From JALENY01 sp036310185 (GTDB taxonomy: Bacteria > Bacillota > Clostridia > Lachnospirales > Lachnospiraceae), in the NCBI GenBank assembly GCA_036310185.1, contig JAXJSH010000138.1, positions 1 through 22,982 of the forward strand: a DNA stretch of 22,982 nt, read 5' to 3'. Positions 1 to 8,186 of this stretch are shown here, piece by piece (positions within the stretch are counted from its first letter, which is position 1; each line of letters starts with the position of its first letter). The notes below the pieces were generated by a model, which saw only the letters and a program-made list of their open reading frames with translations, had not been told where the DNA came from and made no database searches. A program made the position numbers and the translations under genes.

Positions 1-723
1 GAGTTTCATGTGGCCCGTTTTCAGGAGATGGCAAAAGAGGCCATGAAGGGCATCTATGACCGGGGAAAAGTACCCATTCTTGTGGGCGGAACCGGATTTT
101 ACATTCAGGCAGTGGTAAAAGACATCGATTTTACCGAAACTGAGACAGATACCTCTTACCGGGAAGAACTGGAGCTTTTTGCCGAGGCGCATGGGGCGGA
201 GGCTCTTCATGAAAGACTGAAAGAAGTGGATCCGGCAGCCGCCGGAGAGATTCATGCCAATAATGTGAAACGCACCATCCGCGCACTGGAGTTTTTCCAT
301 CAGACGGGGACACGCATTTCCGAACACAATCAGGAACAGAAAGAAAAAGAGACGCCGTACCGCACCAGCTATTTTGTGCTGAACGATATCCGGTCAAAAT
401 TGTATGAACGGATTGATCTTCGCGTGGATCAGATGCTTGAGAACGGGCTTCTGGATGAGGTGAAAATGCTGAAAGAGCGCGGCTGTACAAAAGATATGGT
501 CAGTATGCAGGGTCTTGGCTATAAAGAAATATTGGACTATCTGGATGGAAACTGTTCTCTGGAAGACGCCGTCTATATTTTAAAACGGGATACCCGTCAT
601 TTTGCCAAACGCCAGCTGACCTGGTTCCGCCGGGAAAAAGAGGTGATCTGGGTGAACAAAAACGAGTTTGACTATGATGACGATAAAATACTGAAATATA
701 TGTTAGGAAGATATTATGAGTAA
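1..723 (+). CDS. miaA: tRNA dimethylallyltransferase, 3' part (5' end outside window)
   Basis: MiaA transfers a dimethylallyl group to N6 of A37 in tRNAs that read codons starting with U, improving anticodon pairing. The reading frame is open from base 1, so the gene is cut by the window edge and about 240 residues are visible. The N-terminal P-loop is missing. What remains is typical of the family: the segment with VGGTGFYIQAVVKDIDF, the insertion domain with NNVKRTIRALEFF, then RIDLRVDQMLENGLLDEV, MQGLGYKEILDYLDG and the C-terminal RDTRHFAKRQLTWFRR signature. The stop codon overlaps the next gene by 8 bases, so the two are probably translationally coupled. The in-frame GTG at base 10 is not the real start, because family-like sequence (EFH) precedes it. 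Identity is secure from the C-terminal signatures. Confidence 0.96.
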   Translation, partial: EFHVARFQEMAKEAMKGIYDRGKVPILVGGTGFYIQAVVKDIDFTETETDTSYREELELFAEAHGAEALHERLKEVDPAAAGEIHANNVKRTIRALEFFHQTGTRISEHNQEQKEKETPYRTSYFVLNDIRSKLYERIDLRVDQMLENGLLDEVKMLKERGCTKDMVSMQGLGYKEILDYLDGNCSLEDAVYILKRDTRHFAKRQLTWFRREKEVIWVNKNEFDYDDDKILKYMLGRYYE

Positions 724-2005
724 AGTAAAAGAAATGTATTACGAAAAGCTGGGAATCAGCAAAGAAGTTCTTGCATTCGGAGATGACATTATTGCGTCTT
801 TGGGTGAGCGTTTTGAGGCAATCGATGAAAACGCAGAATGCAATCAGTTAAAAGTGGTACAGGCAATGCAGGAAAACAAGGTAAGTGAAGCATGCCTCTA
901 TGGTTCCACCGGATATGGCTACAATGATATTGGAAGGGACACACTGGAAGGTGTCTACGCTGCTGCTTTCCATACAGAGGCAGCTCTGGTGCGTCCGCAG
1001 ATTGCCTGCGGAACCCACGCCCTTGCCATTACACTGGCAGGTCTCTTAAGACCGGGCGATGAACTGCTCTCTCCGGTTGGAAAACCGTATGATACGCTGG
1101 AAGAAGTAATCGGCATCCGCCCCAGCGAAGGTTCTCTGGCTGAATACGGTATTACATACCGCCAGGTCGAACTGCTGGAAGACGGCACGTTTGACTATGA
1201 AAGCATTCGAAAAGCCATCGGACCGAAGACAAAGATGGTAACCATCCAGCGTTCCAAGGGGTATCTGACACGCCCCACCTTTTCTGTGACACAGATCGGT
1301 GAACTGATCGCGTTTGTAAAATCCATCAAACCGGATGTGATCTGTATGGTGGACAACTGTTACGGTGAATTTGTAGAGACAATCGAGCCCACAGATGTGG
1401 GGGCAGATATTATGGCCGGTTCTCTGATCAAAAATCCGGGCGGCGGTCTTGCACCGGTTGGCGGATATGTGGTCGGAAAAGAAGAACTGGTCAATCGGGT
1501 GGCATACCGTCTGACATCTCCGGGACTTGGAAAAGAAGTGGGCGCCACATTAGGCGTGAATGCTTCTTTTTATCAGGGCTTTTTCCTGGCACCGACGGTG
1601 GTGGCCGGTGCGCTCAAAGGCGCGATTTTTGCCGCAAATATTTATGAAAAACTGGGGTTCAAAGTAGTGCCCAACGGCACCGAATCCCGTCACGATATCA
1701 TTCAGGCTGTGGAATTCGGAAAGCCGGAAGCGGTAATTGCGTTCTGTAAAGGGATTCAGGCCGCTGCACCGGTGGATTCTTTTGTGACGCCGGAACCGTG
1801 GGATATGCCGGGCTATGACAGTCAGGTCATCATGGCAGCAGGCGCCTTTGTGCAGGGTTCCTCCATCGAACTCAGCGCCGATGGTCCCATCAAGCCGCCC
1901 TATGCGGTATATTTCCAGGGCGGACTTACCTGGGAACATGCAAAACTGGGTATTTTAAAATCCCTTCAGAGTCTGATCGATGAAAAAATAGTGACTTTAC
2001 CATAA
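716..2005 (+). CDS. PLP-dependent methionine gamma-lyase-like protein (aluminium resistance family)
   Basis: A 429-residue fold-type I PLP enzyme of the family named aluminium resistance protein or methionine gamma-lyase family (YnbB-like). Visible features are the STGYGYNDIGRD and ACGTHALAITLAGLLRPGDEL segments of the PLP-binding domain, the cofactor-nitrogen Asp in CMVDNCYGE (D213), and the probable Schiff-base lysine in SLIKNPGGG (K239). The length is normal for the family. The true substrate is not established; a sulfur amino acid lyase is the family-based guess. The start ATG lies inside the end of miaA with AGGAAG shortly upstream. In many Firmicutes hfq lies near miaA and this gene; here there is no room for it between the two. 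Family assignment is firm, substrate unknown. Confidence 0.9.
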   Translation: MSKVKEMYYEKLGISKEVLAFGDDIIASLGERFEAIDENAECNQLKVVQAMQENKVSEACLYGSTGYGYNDIGRDTLEGVYAAAFHTEAALVRPQIACGTHALAITLAGLLRPGDELLSPVGKPYDTLEEVIGIRPSEGSLAEYGITYRQVELLEDGTFDYESIRKAIGPKTKMVTIQRSKGYLTRPTFSVTQIGELIAFVKSIKPDVICMVDNCYGEFVETIEPTDVGADIMAGSLIKNPGGGLAPVGGYVVGKEELVNRVAYRLTSPGLGKEVGATLGVNASFYQGFFLAPTVVAGALKGAIFAANIYEKLGFKVVPNGTESRHDIIQAVEFGKPEAVIAFCKGIQAAAPVDSFVTPEPWDMPGYDSQVIMAAGAFVQGSSIELSADGPIKPPYAVYFQGGLTWEHAKLGILKSLQSLIDEKIVTLP

Positions 2006-2035
2006 GATTGCCCAAGGGCTGAAAGAGAATAAAAT

Positions 2036-3226
2036 ATGAACAATAAGATCATAGTAGTAGGGGGCGGCGCTTCCGGTTTTATGGCGGCCATACAGGCGGC
2101 ACGAGGCGGAGCAGCTGTCACCATTCTGGAACAGAACGGAAAATTCGGGAAAAAGCTGTTAAGCACCGGAAACGGAAAATGCAATCTGACCAACACAGAG
2201 AGCTATACCGGCTGCTATCGCAGCAGCACACCGGATTTTGCTTCCACCGTCATGTTCAATTTTGACGTGCAGCAGACCATTCGTTTCTTTATGGAAATCG
2301 GTATCTATACAAAAAACAAAAACGGCTATCTGTACCCCCACAGCGAACAGGCATCCAGCGTGGTGGAAGTGCTGGAAATGGAAGCGCGCAGTCTGAAGAT
2401 AAAACTGAAAACCCAGGAAGAAGTCCGGCAGATCGAAAAGACAGAAAATGGTTTTCTGGTCAAAACAAATACATGGGAATACCCATGTGATAAAGTGATT
2501 CTGGCCTGCGGTTCCAAAGCATCTGTAATAGAAGGGGCCAATGGAAGCGGTTATAAACTGGCTGCAGATCTTGGACATCGGATTATCAAACCGCTGCCTG
2601 CCCTTACGGGTATAAAAGGTACGGATGGCTTTTACAGCAAATGGGCCGGTGTCAGAACGGGAGCCTGTGTGACACTGGCGATCAACGGTCAGAAGATGAA
2701 ACAGGAAACCGGCGAGGTACAGCTGACGGATTACGGCATTTCCGGTATTCCCGTATTTCAGCTGAGCCGTTACGCGGCCAGAGCACTGGATGAAAACTGT
2801 ACCGTTTCCATGTTTCTGGATTTCCTTCCGGAATTCAGCCCGGAAAGTCTGCTCACTTTTCTGAAAACAAGAAGAGAGCGCAATCCGTACAAAACACTGC
2901 GGGAATCCCTGATCGGACTGTTTCCGGAAAAGCTGATCGACGTTCTGATGATGGATGCGGATACAGAAGAAGCACTGGCACGGAAGATCAAAGGTCTGGA
3001 AGTTCCGGTAAAAGAAACCATGTCCTTTGACCATGCACAGGTATGTTCCGGCGGCGTTGACTGCCAGGAAATCAATCCCATGACGATGGAATCTGCCCTT
3101 GTGCCCGGAGTATATTTCTGCGGGGAACTGGTGGATGTGGACGGGGCCTGCGGCGGCTATAACCTGCAGTGGGCCTGGTCCAGCGGCGCAGTAGCCGGTA
3201 TGGCTGCAGCAAAAAGTGGGGCATAA
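2036..3226 (+). CDS. HI0933/BaiN-type NAD(P)/FAD-dependent oxidoreductase
   Basis: A 396-residue flavoprotein of the HI0933 family, annotated in databases as NAD(P)/FAD-dependent oxidoreductase, aminoacetone oxidase family or BaiN-like. The N-terminus carries the Rossmann dinucleotide motif GGGASG (residues 9-14) followed by the acidic strand end ILEQNGKFGKKLLSTGNGKCN, a block typical of this family. The C-terminus ends with the FAD-contacting GVYFCGELVDVDGACGGYNLQWAWSSG. The BaiN association with bile-acid dehydroxylation applies to a few members only and should not be carried over here. It follows the PLP enzyme by 30 bases with only a weak purine-rich ribosome site, so it is likely cotranscribed. 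The long open frame on the opposite strand is a shadow of this gene. Confidence 0.9.
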   Translation: MNNKIIVVGGGASGFMAAIQAARGGAAVTILEQNGKFGKKLLSTGNGKCNLTNTESYTGCYRSSTPDFASTVMFNFDVQQTIRFFMEIGIYTKNKNGYLYPHSEQASSVVEVLEMEARSLKIKLKTQEEVRQIEKTENGFLVKTNTWEYPCDKVILACGSKASVIEGANGSGYKLAADLGHRIIKPLPALTGIKGTDGFYSKWAGVRTGACVTLAINGQKMKQETGEVQLTDYGISGIPVFQLSRYAARALDENCTVSMFLDFLPEFSPESLLTFLKTRRERNPYKTLRESLIGLFPEKLIDVLMMDADTEEALARKIKGLEVPVKETMSFDHAQVCSGGVDCQEINPMTMESALVPGVYFCGELVDVDGACGGYNLQWAWSSGAVAGMAAAKSGA

Positions 3227-3251
3227 AAGAAAAAATGCGGAGTAATCCGTA

Positions 3252-3284
3252 GGGATCAAGGGGGCAAAAATACCTTTTGACCCC
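3252..3284 (+). repeat. Hairpin repeat, copy 1 (short form)
   Basis: An imperfect inverted repeat. GGGATCAAGGGG (3252-3263) pairs with CCTTTTGACCCC (3273-3284) over 12 positions with one mismatch and two G-U pairs when transcribed; the loop is 9 bases. No T-run follows, so it is not a classic intrinsic terminator. The 3' arm CCTTTTGACCC, followed four bases later by ATCAT, recurs in inverted orientation at 22908-22927, upstream of ttcA. The 3' arm also contains TTGACC, a good -35 box for the next gene. Confidence 0.65.
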
Positions 3285-3304
3285 AACATCATTTATATTA
3301 TATA
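3277..3304 (+). promoter_or_regulatory. Candidate sigma-A promoter for the downstream FAD oxidoreductase
   Basis: TTGACC (3277-3282), a 16-base spacer and TATATA (3299-3304). The predicted start is near 3311, about 27 bases before the ATG at 3338. The -35 box lies within the 3' arm of the hairpin repeat. The layout suggests that the second oxidoreductase is transcribed independently of the miaA group. Confidence 0.5.
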
Positions 3305-3337
3305 GAGAAATGCAAATGGAAAGGAACAGAAAAAGAT

Positions 3338-4948
3338 ATGATTCGGATCACACAGCTAAAACTTCCGATTGATCATAAAAAACAGGATATCTCAAAAAAG
3401 GCGGCAAAGCTTTTGCGTATTCCGGAAAATCAGATTGAGGAGATTCAGATCATCCGTCAGTCCCTGGATGCAAGGCATAAAAAGGATATTCTGTTTGTAT
3501 ATACGATTGATCTGTCTGTGAAAAAGGAGGCAGTAGTTGTCAAAAAAGTCCGAAACAAAAATATCACACGGATCGAGCCCAGGTCATACTCCTTTCCAAA
3601 ACCGGGAACGGAGCCGCTGACCCACAGACCGGTCATTGTCGGTGCGGGTCCGGCCGGACTGTTCTGTGCCTACATGCTGGCAAAATCCGGTTATCGTCCC
3701 CTTCTGCTGGAGCGGGGCGAAGCGGTGGAAGAGCGCCAGAAAATGGTGGATGCTTTCTGGGAGACCGGAAAACTGAATCCGGAGAGCAACGTTCAGTTCG
3801 GGGAAGGCGGTGCAGGTACTTTTTCTGATGGAAAACTGAATACGCTGATCAAAGATACGGAAGGCCGGGGACGTGCCGTTATGGAAATACTGGTTTCCAT
3901 GGGCGCACCGGAAGAGATCCTGTATCAGCAGAAACCCCATCTTGGAACCGATGTGCTTTTTCATGTGGTCCGGAATCTGAGAAAGCAGATTGAAAAATTC
4001 GGTGGAGAAGTACGTTTCCGTTCAAAAGTTACCGATGTGAATATAACGGACGGACATATTACATCCGTTATCGTAAATAATAAAGAAGAAATACCGGCAG
4101 AAGCTGTGGTTCTGGCCCTCGGGCACAGTGCCCGGGATACCTTTTTTATGCTGGCAGAGAAAAAGATAGCCATGGAGGCAAAATCCTTTGCTGTGGGTGT
4201 GCGTATGGAGCATCCTCAGAAGATGATCAATCTGTCCCAGTACGGGCAGGAGGAAGTGAAGCAGCTTGGTGCTGCCAGTTATAAACTGACCCATCAGACA
4301 AAATCCGGGCGCGGCGTTTATACTTTTTGTATGTGTCCGGGCGGCTATGTGGTAAACGCTTCCTCCGAAGAAGGCCGTCTGGCGGTCAACGGTATGAGTT
4401 ATCGGAAACGGGACAGCGAAAATGCAAACAGCGCTGTTATTGTTACCGTGACACCGGAGGACTATGCTGCATTCGGCGGTGCGGATGTGCCGGAACAGTT
4501 AAAAGGCATTCTGTTTCAGAGAAATCTGGAAGAGAAGGCCTTTCAGGCGGGAAAGGGCAGGATTCCCGTTCAGATCTACGGGGATTATAAAAAGAACCGG
4601 ACAACGGAATCTTTAGGAGAATGGAAACCCTGTATGAAAGGCGGTTATACCTGTGCAAATGTGCGCTCCATCCTTCCGGATTTTATTGGTGACACCATAG
4701 AGGAAGGAATCGAGGCTTTTGCAGAAAAAATACCGGGCTACAACCGGCCGGATGCACTGATCTCCGGTGTGGAAAGCAGAAGTTCCTCTCCGGTGCGCAT
4801 TGTCCGGAACGAATACGGCGTAAGTGAAAACACAGCTGGCATATACCCCTGCGGCGAAGGGGCAGGCTATGCGGGCGGAATCACTTCCGCTGCCATAGAT
4901 GGGGTAAAAACGGCAGAATTGATCGCGAAAAAATATATTAATTTATAA
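3338..4948 (+). CDS. NAD(P)/FAD-dependent oxidoreductase (COG2509-type)
   Basis: A 536-residue FAD-dependent dehydrogenase of the uncharacterised COG2509 type. An N-terminal domain of about 95 residues (ISKKAAKLLRIPENQIEEIQIIRQSLDARHK) precedes the dinucleotide-binding motif VGAGPAG (residues 101-107) and the acidic strand end LLLERG. FGEGGAGTFSDGKLNT (about 153-168) is a family-typical block, ALGHSARDTF is a second nucleotide-binding segment, and IYPCGEGAGYAGGITSAAIDGV near the C-terminus contacts FAD. There is no predicted signal peptide or membrane segment, so it is probably cytosolic. Its substrate is unknown. The start ATG has AAGGAA about a dozen bases upstream. It is unrelated in detail to the preceding HI0933-type flavoprotein, so the two are not a duplication. 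Confidence 0.9.
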   Translation: MIRITQLKLPIDHKKQDISKKAAKLLRIPENQIEEIQIIRQSLDARHKKDILFVYTIDLSVKKEAVVVKKVRNKNITRIEPRSYSFPKPGTEPLTHRPVIVGAGPAGLFCAYMLAKSGYRPLLLERGEAVEERQKMVDAFWETGKLNPESNVQFGEGGAGTFSDGKLNTLIKDTEGRGRAVMEILVSMGAPEEILYQQKPHLGTDVLFHVVRNLRKQIEKFGGEVRFRSKVTDVNITDGHITSVIVNNKEEIPAEAVVLALGHSARDTFFMLAEKKIAMEAKSFAVGVRMEHPQKMINLSQYGQEEVKQLGAASYKLTHQTKSGRGVYTFCMCPGGYVVNASSEEGRLAVNGMSYRKRDSENANSAVIVTVTPEDYAAFGGADVPEQLKGILFQRNLEEKAFQAGKGRIPVQIYGDYKKNRTTESLGEWKPCMKGGYTCANVRSILPDFIGDTIEEGIEAFAEKIPGYNRPDALISGVESRSSSPVRIVRNEYGVSENTAGIYPCGEGAGYAGGITSAAIDGVKTAELIAKKYINL

Positions 4949-4957
4949 TAAATTCCA

Positions 4958-4986
4958 TATACATTATTTTTGATTTATGCTAAAAT
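4958..4986 (+). promoter_or_regulatory. Candidate extended -10 promoter for the radC-mre operon
   Basis: TATACA (4958-4963), a 17-base spacer and TAAAAT (4981-4986) preceded by TGC, an extended -10. Transcription would begin near 4993, giving a leader of roughly 77 bases before radC. No other promoter-like sequence stands out before mreB, so this may drive the whole radC-mreBCD-mrdA-min-rodA set. Confidence 0.5.
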
Positions 4987-5037
4987 GACCTTTGTAAATT
5001 GAGCATAGAAGCGTTTAGATGTTGATTTGGGGATGAA

Positions 5038-5066
5038 TCTTTGTACATATCTGAAGAGTACAAAGA
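5038..5066 (+). repeat. Perfect 9-bp inverted repeat at the radC start
   Basis: TCTTTGTAC (5038-5046) and GTACAAAGA (5058-5066) are perfect reverse complements separated by 11 bases. The right arm ends 3 bases before the radC ATG. As RNA the hairpin would enclose the region where the ribosome site should be (GAAGAG lies in the loop and right arm). As DNA it could be a dimeric regulator site. It does not match the Firmicute LexA box. Confidence 0.55.
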
Positions 5067-5069
5067 ATT

Positions 5070-5768
5070 ATGAAAAATAATAAAACAGCAATCGCAGAAC
5101 CTGAAAACAGACCCTACGAAAAATGCCTGAAATACGGGCCATCTGCCCTGTCGGATTCGGAACTTCTGGCCGTTATCATACGGACCGGAACCAGGGGAAT
5201 CTCATCGGAAGAGCTGGCAGCACAGATTTTAGGACTGTCAAAAAGTGAAAACGGGCTGCTTGGCATCTGCCATTTATCGAGGCAGGAACTGACCGCAGTT
5301 TCCGGAATCGGAGAGGTGAAAGCCATACAGATCCTGTGTATCGGAGAACTGTCAAAGCGCATTGCCACATGTCAGGCGCGCCGGAGACTTTCTTTTACCG
5401 AGCCCTCCAGCATAGCAGAATATTATAAAGAACAGCTTCGGCATGAAGAGCAGGAAGTGATGATCTGCATGATGCTGGATACAAAGAATCATCTGATCGG
5501 GGAAGAACTGATCTCCAAGGGAACGGTAAATGGATCCATGATTTCGCCCAGAGAACTTTTTCTTACGGCACTTCGTTTTCGGGCCGTTCATATTATTGTT
5601 GTGCACAATCATCCGAGCGGTGATGCGACTCCAAGTCAGGCTGACATAGATATCACCTGCAGGATAAAGCAGGCTGGGGACCTGCTTGGCATTTACCTGC
5701 TGGATCATATCATCATCGGAGATTTTGAATATGTCAGCTTTCGGGAAAAGGGTATGCTGAGAGATTGA
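5070..5768 (+). CDS. radC: RadC family JAB/MPN-domain protein
   Basis: A 232-residue RadC (UPF0758) protein. The N-terminal helix-hairpin-helix-like part contains GPSALSDSELLAVIIRTG and LTAVSGIGEVKAIQI. The C-terminal MPN domain carries the JAMM signature HNHPSGDATPSQAD, with candidate metal ligands H179, H181 and D192. The length is normal. The molecular function remains unclear; the historic DNA-repair role has been questioned. Position directly upstream of mreBCD is common in bacteria and fits an operon, since mreB begins 20 bases after its stop. There is no strong Shine-Dalgarno sequence, and an inverted repeat abuts the start codon, hinting at translational or transcriptional control. 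Confidence 0.93.
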   Translation: MKNNKTAIAEPENRPYEKCLKYGPSALSDSELLAVIIRTGTRGISSEELAAQILGLSKSENGLLGICHLSRQELTAVSGIGEVKAIQILCIGELSKRIATCQARRRLSFTEPSSIAEYYKEQLRHEEQEVMICMMLDTKNHLIGEELISKGTVNGSMISPRELFLTALRFRAVHIIVVHNHPSGDATPSQADIDITCRIKQAGDLLGIYLLDHIIIGDFEYVSFREKGMLRD

Positions 5769-5788
5769 TTTAGAGGGGACTGACATTG

Positions 5789-6802
5789 ATGTCGTTTAGA
5801 AATGTGTACGGAGTGGACTTGGGAACCAGCTCCGTAAAAATATTTTCCTTGAAAAAAAATGATATTACGGTAGAAAAAAATATGCTGGCGATCAGAAACA
5901 GGGATCAGCTGCTGGCTGTGGGAAATGATGCATACGAGATGTTTGAGAAAACACCGGAGAACGTGCAGATTTCCAGCCCTGTTGTCTGCGGAGCCATTGC
6001 GAATGTAAATCACGTGGAAGCAGTGCTTCATACCCTTCTGCACAGAGTGGATCGGTATACAGGCTATAGCCCCGTGATTTATTTTAGTGTTCCGATGAAT
6101 ATGTCTGAGATCGAGCGCCGGGCATATGCGGCCATAACAGAAAACGGAACGCTGCGAAATCCGAAGGTATATCTTGTGGAGCGCCCGATCTGTGATGCAC
6201 TTGCACTGGGTATTCCCATCAGCAGGACAAAAGGTTCCATGATCGTGAATATCGGAGCAGAGAGCACAGATTTTTCCATTATTGCCAATGAACAGGTGAT
6301 TATCAGCAAGACCATACCGATCGGAGGCAAGCAGCTGAATGCATCCATCTGCGAGATGGTCCGCCGTACGAGTAATCTTTTGATCGGGCGGCGAACCGCA
6401 AGGCGCTTGAAAGTGGCTATGGCAAGCATGACAGGAGAAGTCCGCGAGGGACGTAAAATCGTGGGCATTAACACCCTTTCCGGCAATCCGCGGGAGGGAA
6501 TCGTCTCGGCAGCCCTTGTCCGGGAAGCCATATCGGAACCGCTTCAGACCATCGCCCATGAACTGAAAACATTTATCGAGCGAATTCCGCCCCAGATTGC
6601 GGCCAGCATTGCTGCAGAGGGAATCTATCTGACCGGGGGGACGACAAGGATCCCTGGTCTGGATAAATACATAGAGAATTTTACCGGTTATCCGATAAAA
6701 TTGTCTTCATACTATGAATTGTGTACCATCAAGGGTTTGGAAGAACTGATTACGCATAAAGCGCTTCACAAATGGGCGCGTTCAATAAAGGAAAAAAGAT
6801 GA
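5789..6802 (+). CDS. mreB: Rod shape-determining protein MreB (divergent)
   Basis: Actin-like ATPase that organises lateral wall synthesis under the membrane. The 337-residue protein shows actin-fold motifs: phosphate-1 VDLGTSSVK (residues 9-17), the segment VPMNMSEIERRAY, phosphate-2 VNIGAESTD (153-161, instead of the usual DIGGGTTE of MreB), NLLIGRRTARRLK, and the adenosine motif YLTGGTTRIPG (280-290). It is therefore clearly MreB-like but more diverged than the textbook protein. I chose the ATG at 5789 rather than the adjacent in-frame TTG, because GAGGGG lies about 10 bases upstream. Its stop overlaps the mreC start (ATGA). The mreC-mreD-mrdA context supports the function. Confidence 0.88.
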   Translation: MSFRNVYGVDLGTSSVKIFSLKKNDITVEKNMLAIRNRDQLLAVGNDAYEMFEKTPENVQISSPVVCGAIANVNHVEAVLHTLLHRVDRYTGYSPVIYFSVPMNMSEIERRAYAAITENGTLRNPKVYLVERPICDALALGIPISRTKGSMIVNIGAESTDFSIIANEQVIISKTIPIGGKQLNASICEMVRRTSNLLIGRRTARRLKVAMASMTGEVREGRKIVGINTLSGNPREGIVSAALVREAISEPLQTIAHELKTFIERIPPQIAASIAAEGIYLTGGTTRIPGLDKYIENFTGYPIKLSSYYELCTIKGLEELITHKALHKWARSIKEKR

Positions 6803-7662
6803 AAAAGAAGTTTAAAATCAATTTAAAAAGCAAGCATATGATAGTGATCATGACCATTGTGTCACTCAGCCTTATATTAGCGACACTTTCGGCTCCGTTT
6901 ATGGCAGCGCCCGTTCGAAACGCGGCGGGCTATATCATCGTACCTTTTCAGAAAGGCATAAATGCAGTCGGGGAGTGGATGACCGCCCAGGCGGACAGTT
7001 TTGGAGATGTAAAGGAACTGGCCGAAGAAAACCGGGAACTGAAAGAAAAAGTTGAGGAACTGACCCTTCAGAACAATGTGCTCCTGCAGGCTCAGTCGGA
7101 ACTGGAATGTCTTCAGAAATTGTATGAAATGAATACCGAATACTCAAAATATGATATGGTTGGAGCCTATGTTATTTCCAAAGATCCGGGCAACTGGTAC
7201 AGCACATTTACCATCGACAAAGGAGCCGATGACGGCCTGGCCGTTGACATGAATGTTATGGCTGACGGCGGTCTGGTGGGAATTATCACAGAAGTGGGAG
7301 ATAACTGGGCGACAGTTCGTTCTATTATTGATGATTCCAGTAATGTGAGCGCCATGATTGCCAATACATCCGATTACTGTGTTGTTACCGGCAATCTTCT
7401 CCATATGAACGATGGAAAAATTGATTTTTCCCAGCTGACTTTTGAGGAGGGAACGGTCCAGGAGGGTGACGCGGTTGTCACTTCAAATGTGAGTGAGAAG
7501 TTCCAGACCGGACTGCTGATCGGATATATCGGTGAGATGGAACTGGATTCCAACAACCTTACCACATCCGGAACCATCATTCCGTCCGTTGATTTTAAAC
7601 ATTTGAGAGAAGTACTGATCATAACCAATCTGAAACAGACCGGTGGGGAGGAATCGCAATGA
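6799..7662 (+). CDS. mreC: Rod shape-determining protein MreC
   Basis: MreC is a bitopic membrane protein that links MreB inside the cell to PBP2 outside. The 287-residue product has a short basic cytoplasmic tail, one membrane segment (about residues 13-32), a coiled coil (about 70-112, rich in E/L/K heptads) and the beta-domain with GNWYSTFTIDKGADDGLAVDMNVMADGGLVG, characteristic of MreC. The ATG at 6799, overlapping the mreB stop, is preferred over one nine codons earlier because AAAGGAAAA sits just upstream. The end overlaps mreD by 4 bases. Identification is firm. Confidence 0.95.
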   Translation: MKKKFKINLKSKHMIVIMTIVSLSLILATLSAPFMAAPVRNAAGYIIVPFQKGINAVGEWMTAQADSFGDVKELAEENRELKEKVEELTLQNNVLLQAQSELECLQKLYEMNTEYSKYDMVGAYVISKDPGNWYSTFTIDKGADDGLAVDMNVMADGGLVGIITEVGDNWATVRSIIDDSSNVSAMIANTSDYCVVTGNLLHMNDGKIDFSQLTFEEGTVQEGDAVVTSNVSEKFQTGLLIGYIGEMELDSNNLTTSGTIIPSVDFKHLREVLIITNLKQTGGEESQ

Positions 7663-8186
7663 GACGAAGGATAACGATGGTCATTCTGGTACTGACCTGT
7701 TTCCTGCTTCAGAGCACAGTCTTCAAATATCTGGAGATCGCATCGATTGTGCCGAATGTTTTACTGATCCTTACAATTTCCTTTGGCTTTATGCAGGGAA
7801 AAAAGGAGGGAATTATGGTCGGCTTTTTCAGTGGGCTTCTGATCGATATCTTTTTTGGAAGCGCACTGGGACTTTATGCCCTGATCTATATGTATCTGGG
7901 ATACGCCAGCGGATTTTTCTGCAAAGTATATTTTGACGAAGACATCAAGGTGCCTATGGTCATGGTTGCCTGCGGCGATCTGATCTACAATATGGCCGTG
8001 TATCTGATTCTGTTTGTCATGCGGGGAAAACTGGATTTCTTTGCGTATATGTCAATGGTCATGATTCCGGAGCTGGTGTATACCGTATTGGTAACTATTG
8101 TACTTTATCGCCTGTTTTACCGGATAAATAAATGGCTGGTAAAGAAAGAGTCGAGAGGAAAACACGCATTATGGTTAAGAAACTGA
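7659..8186 (+). CDS. mreD: Rod shape-determining protein MreD
   Basis: A 175-residue polytopic membrane protein with about five hydrophobic segments (ITMVILVLTCFLLQSTVF, a second around VPNVLLILTISFGFMQGKKEG, then GLLIDIFFGSALGLYALIYMYLG, and further C-terminal segments). The QGKKEGIMVGFFSGLLIDIFFG region is characteristic of MreD in Gram-positives. It overlaps mreC at ATGA with a GGGGAGG-type ribosome site, and it overlaps the start of PBP2. It acts with MreC and PBP2 in the elongasome. Confidence 0.92.
   Translation: MRRRITMVILVLTCFLLQSTVFKYLEIASIVPNVLLILTISFGFMQGKKEGIMVGFFSGLLIDIFFGSALGLYALIYMYLGYASGFFCKVYFDEDIKVPMVMVACGDLIYNMAVYLILFVMRGKLDFFAYMSMVMIPELVYTVLVTIVLYRLFYRINKWLVKKESRGKHALWLRN

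Noticed and set aside
2159..3292. 377-codon open frame on the minus strand
   Set aside because: It lies wholly antisense to the HI0933-type flavoprotein, whose family motifs are clear, and its translation (His/Cys/Phe-rich) resembles no protein I recognise.
5705..6559. 284-codon open frame on the minus strand across radC and mreB
   Set aside because: Shadow of two well-supported genes; its composition is typical of antisense translation and there is no ribosome site.
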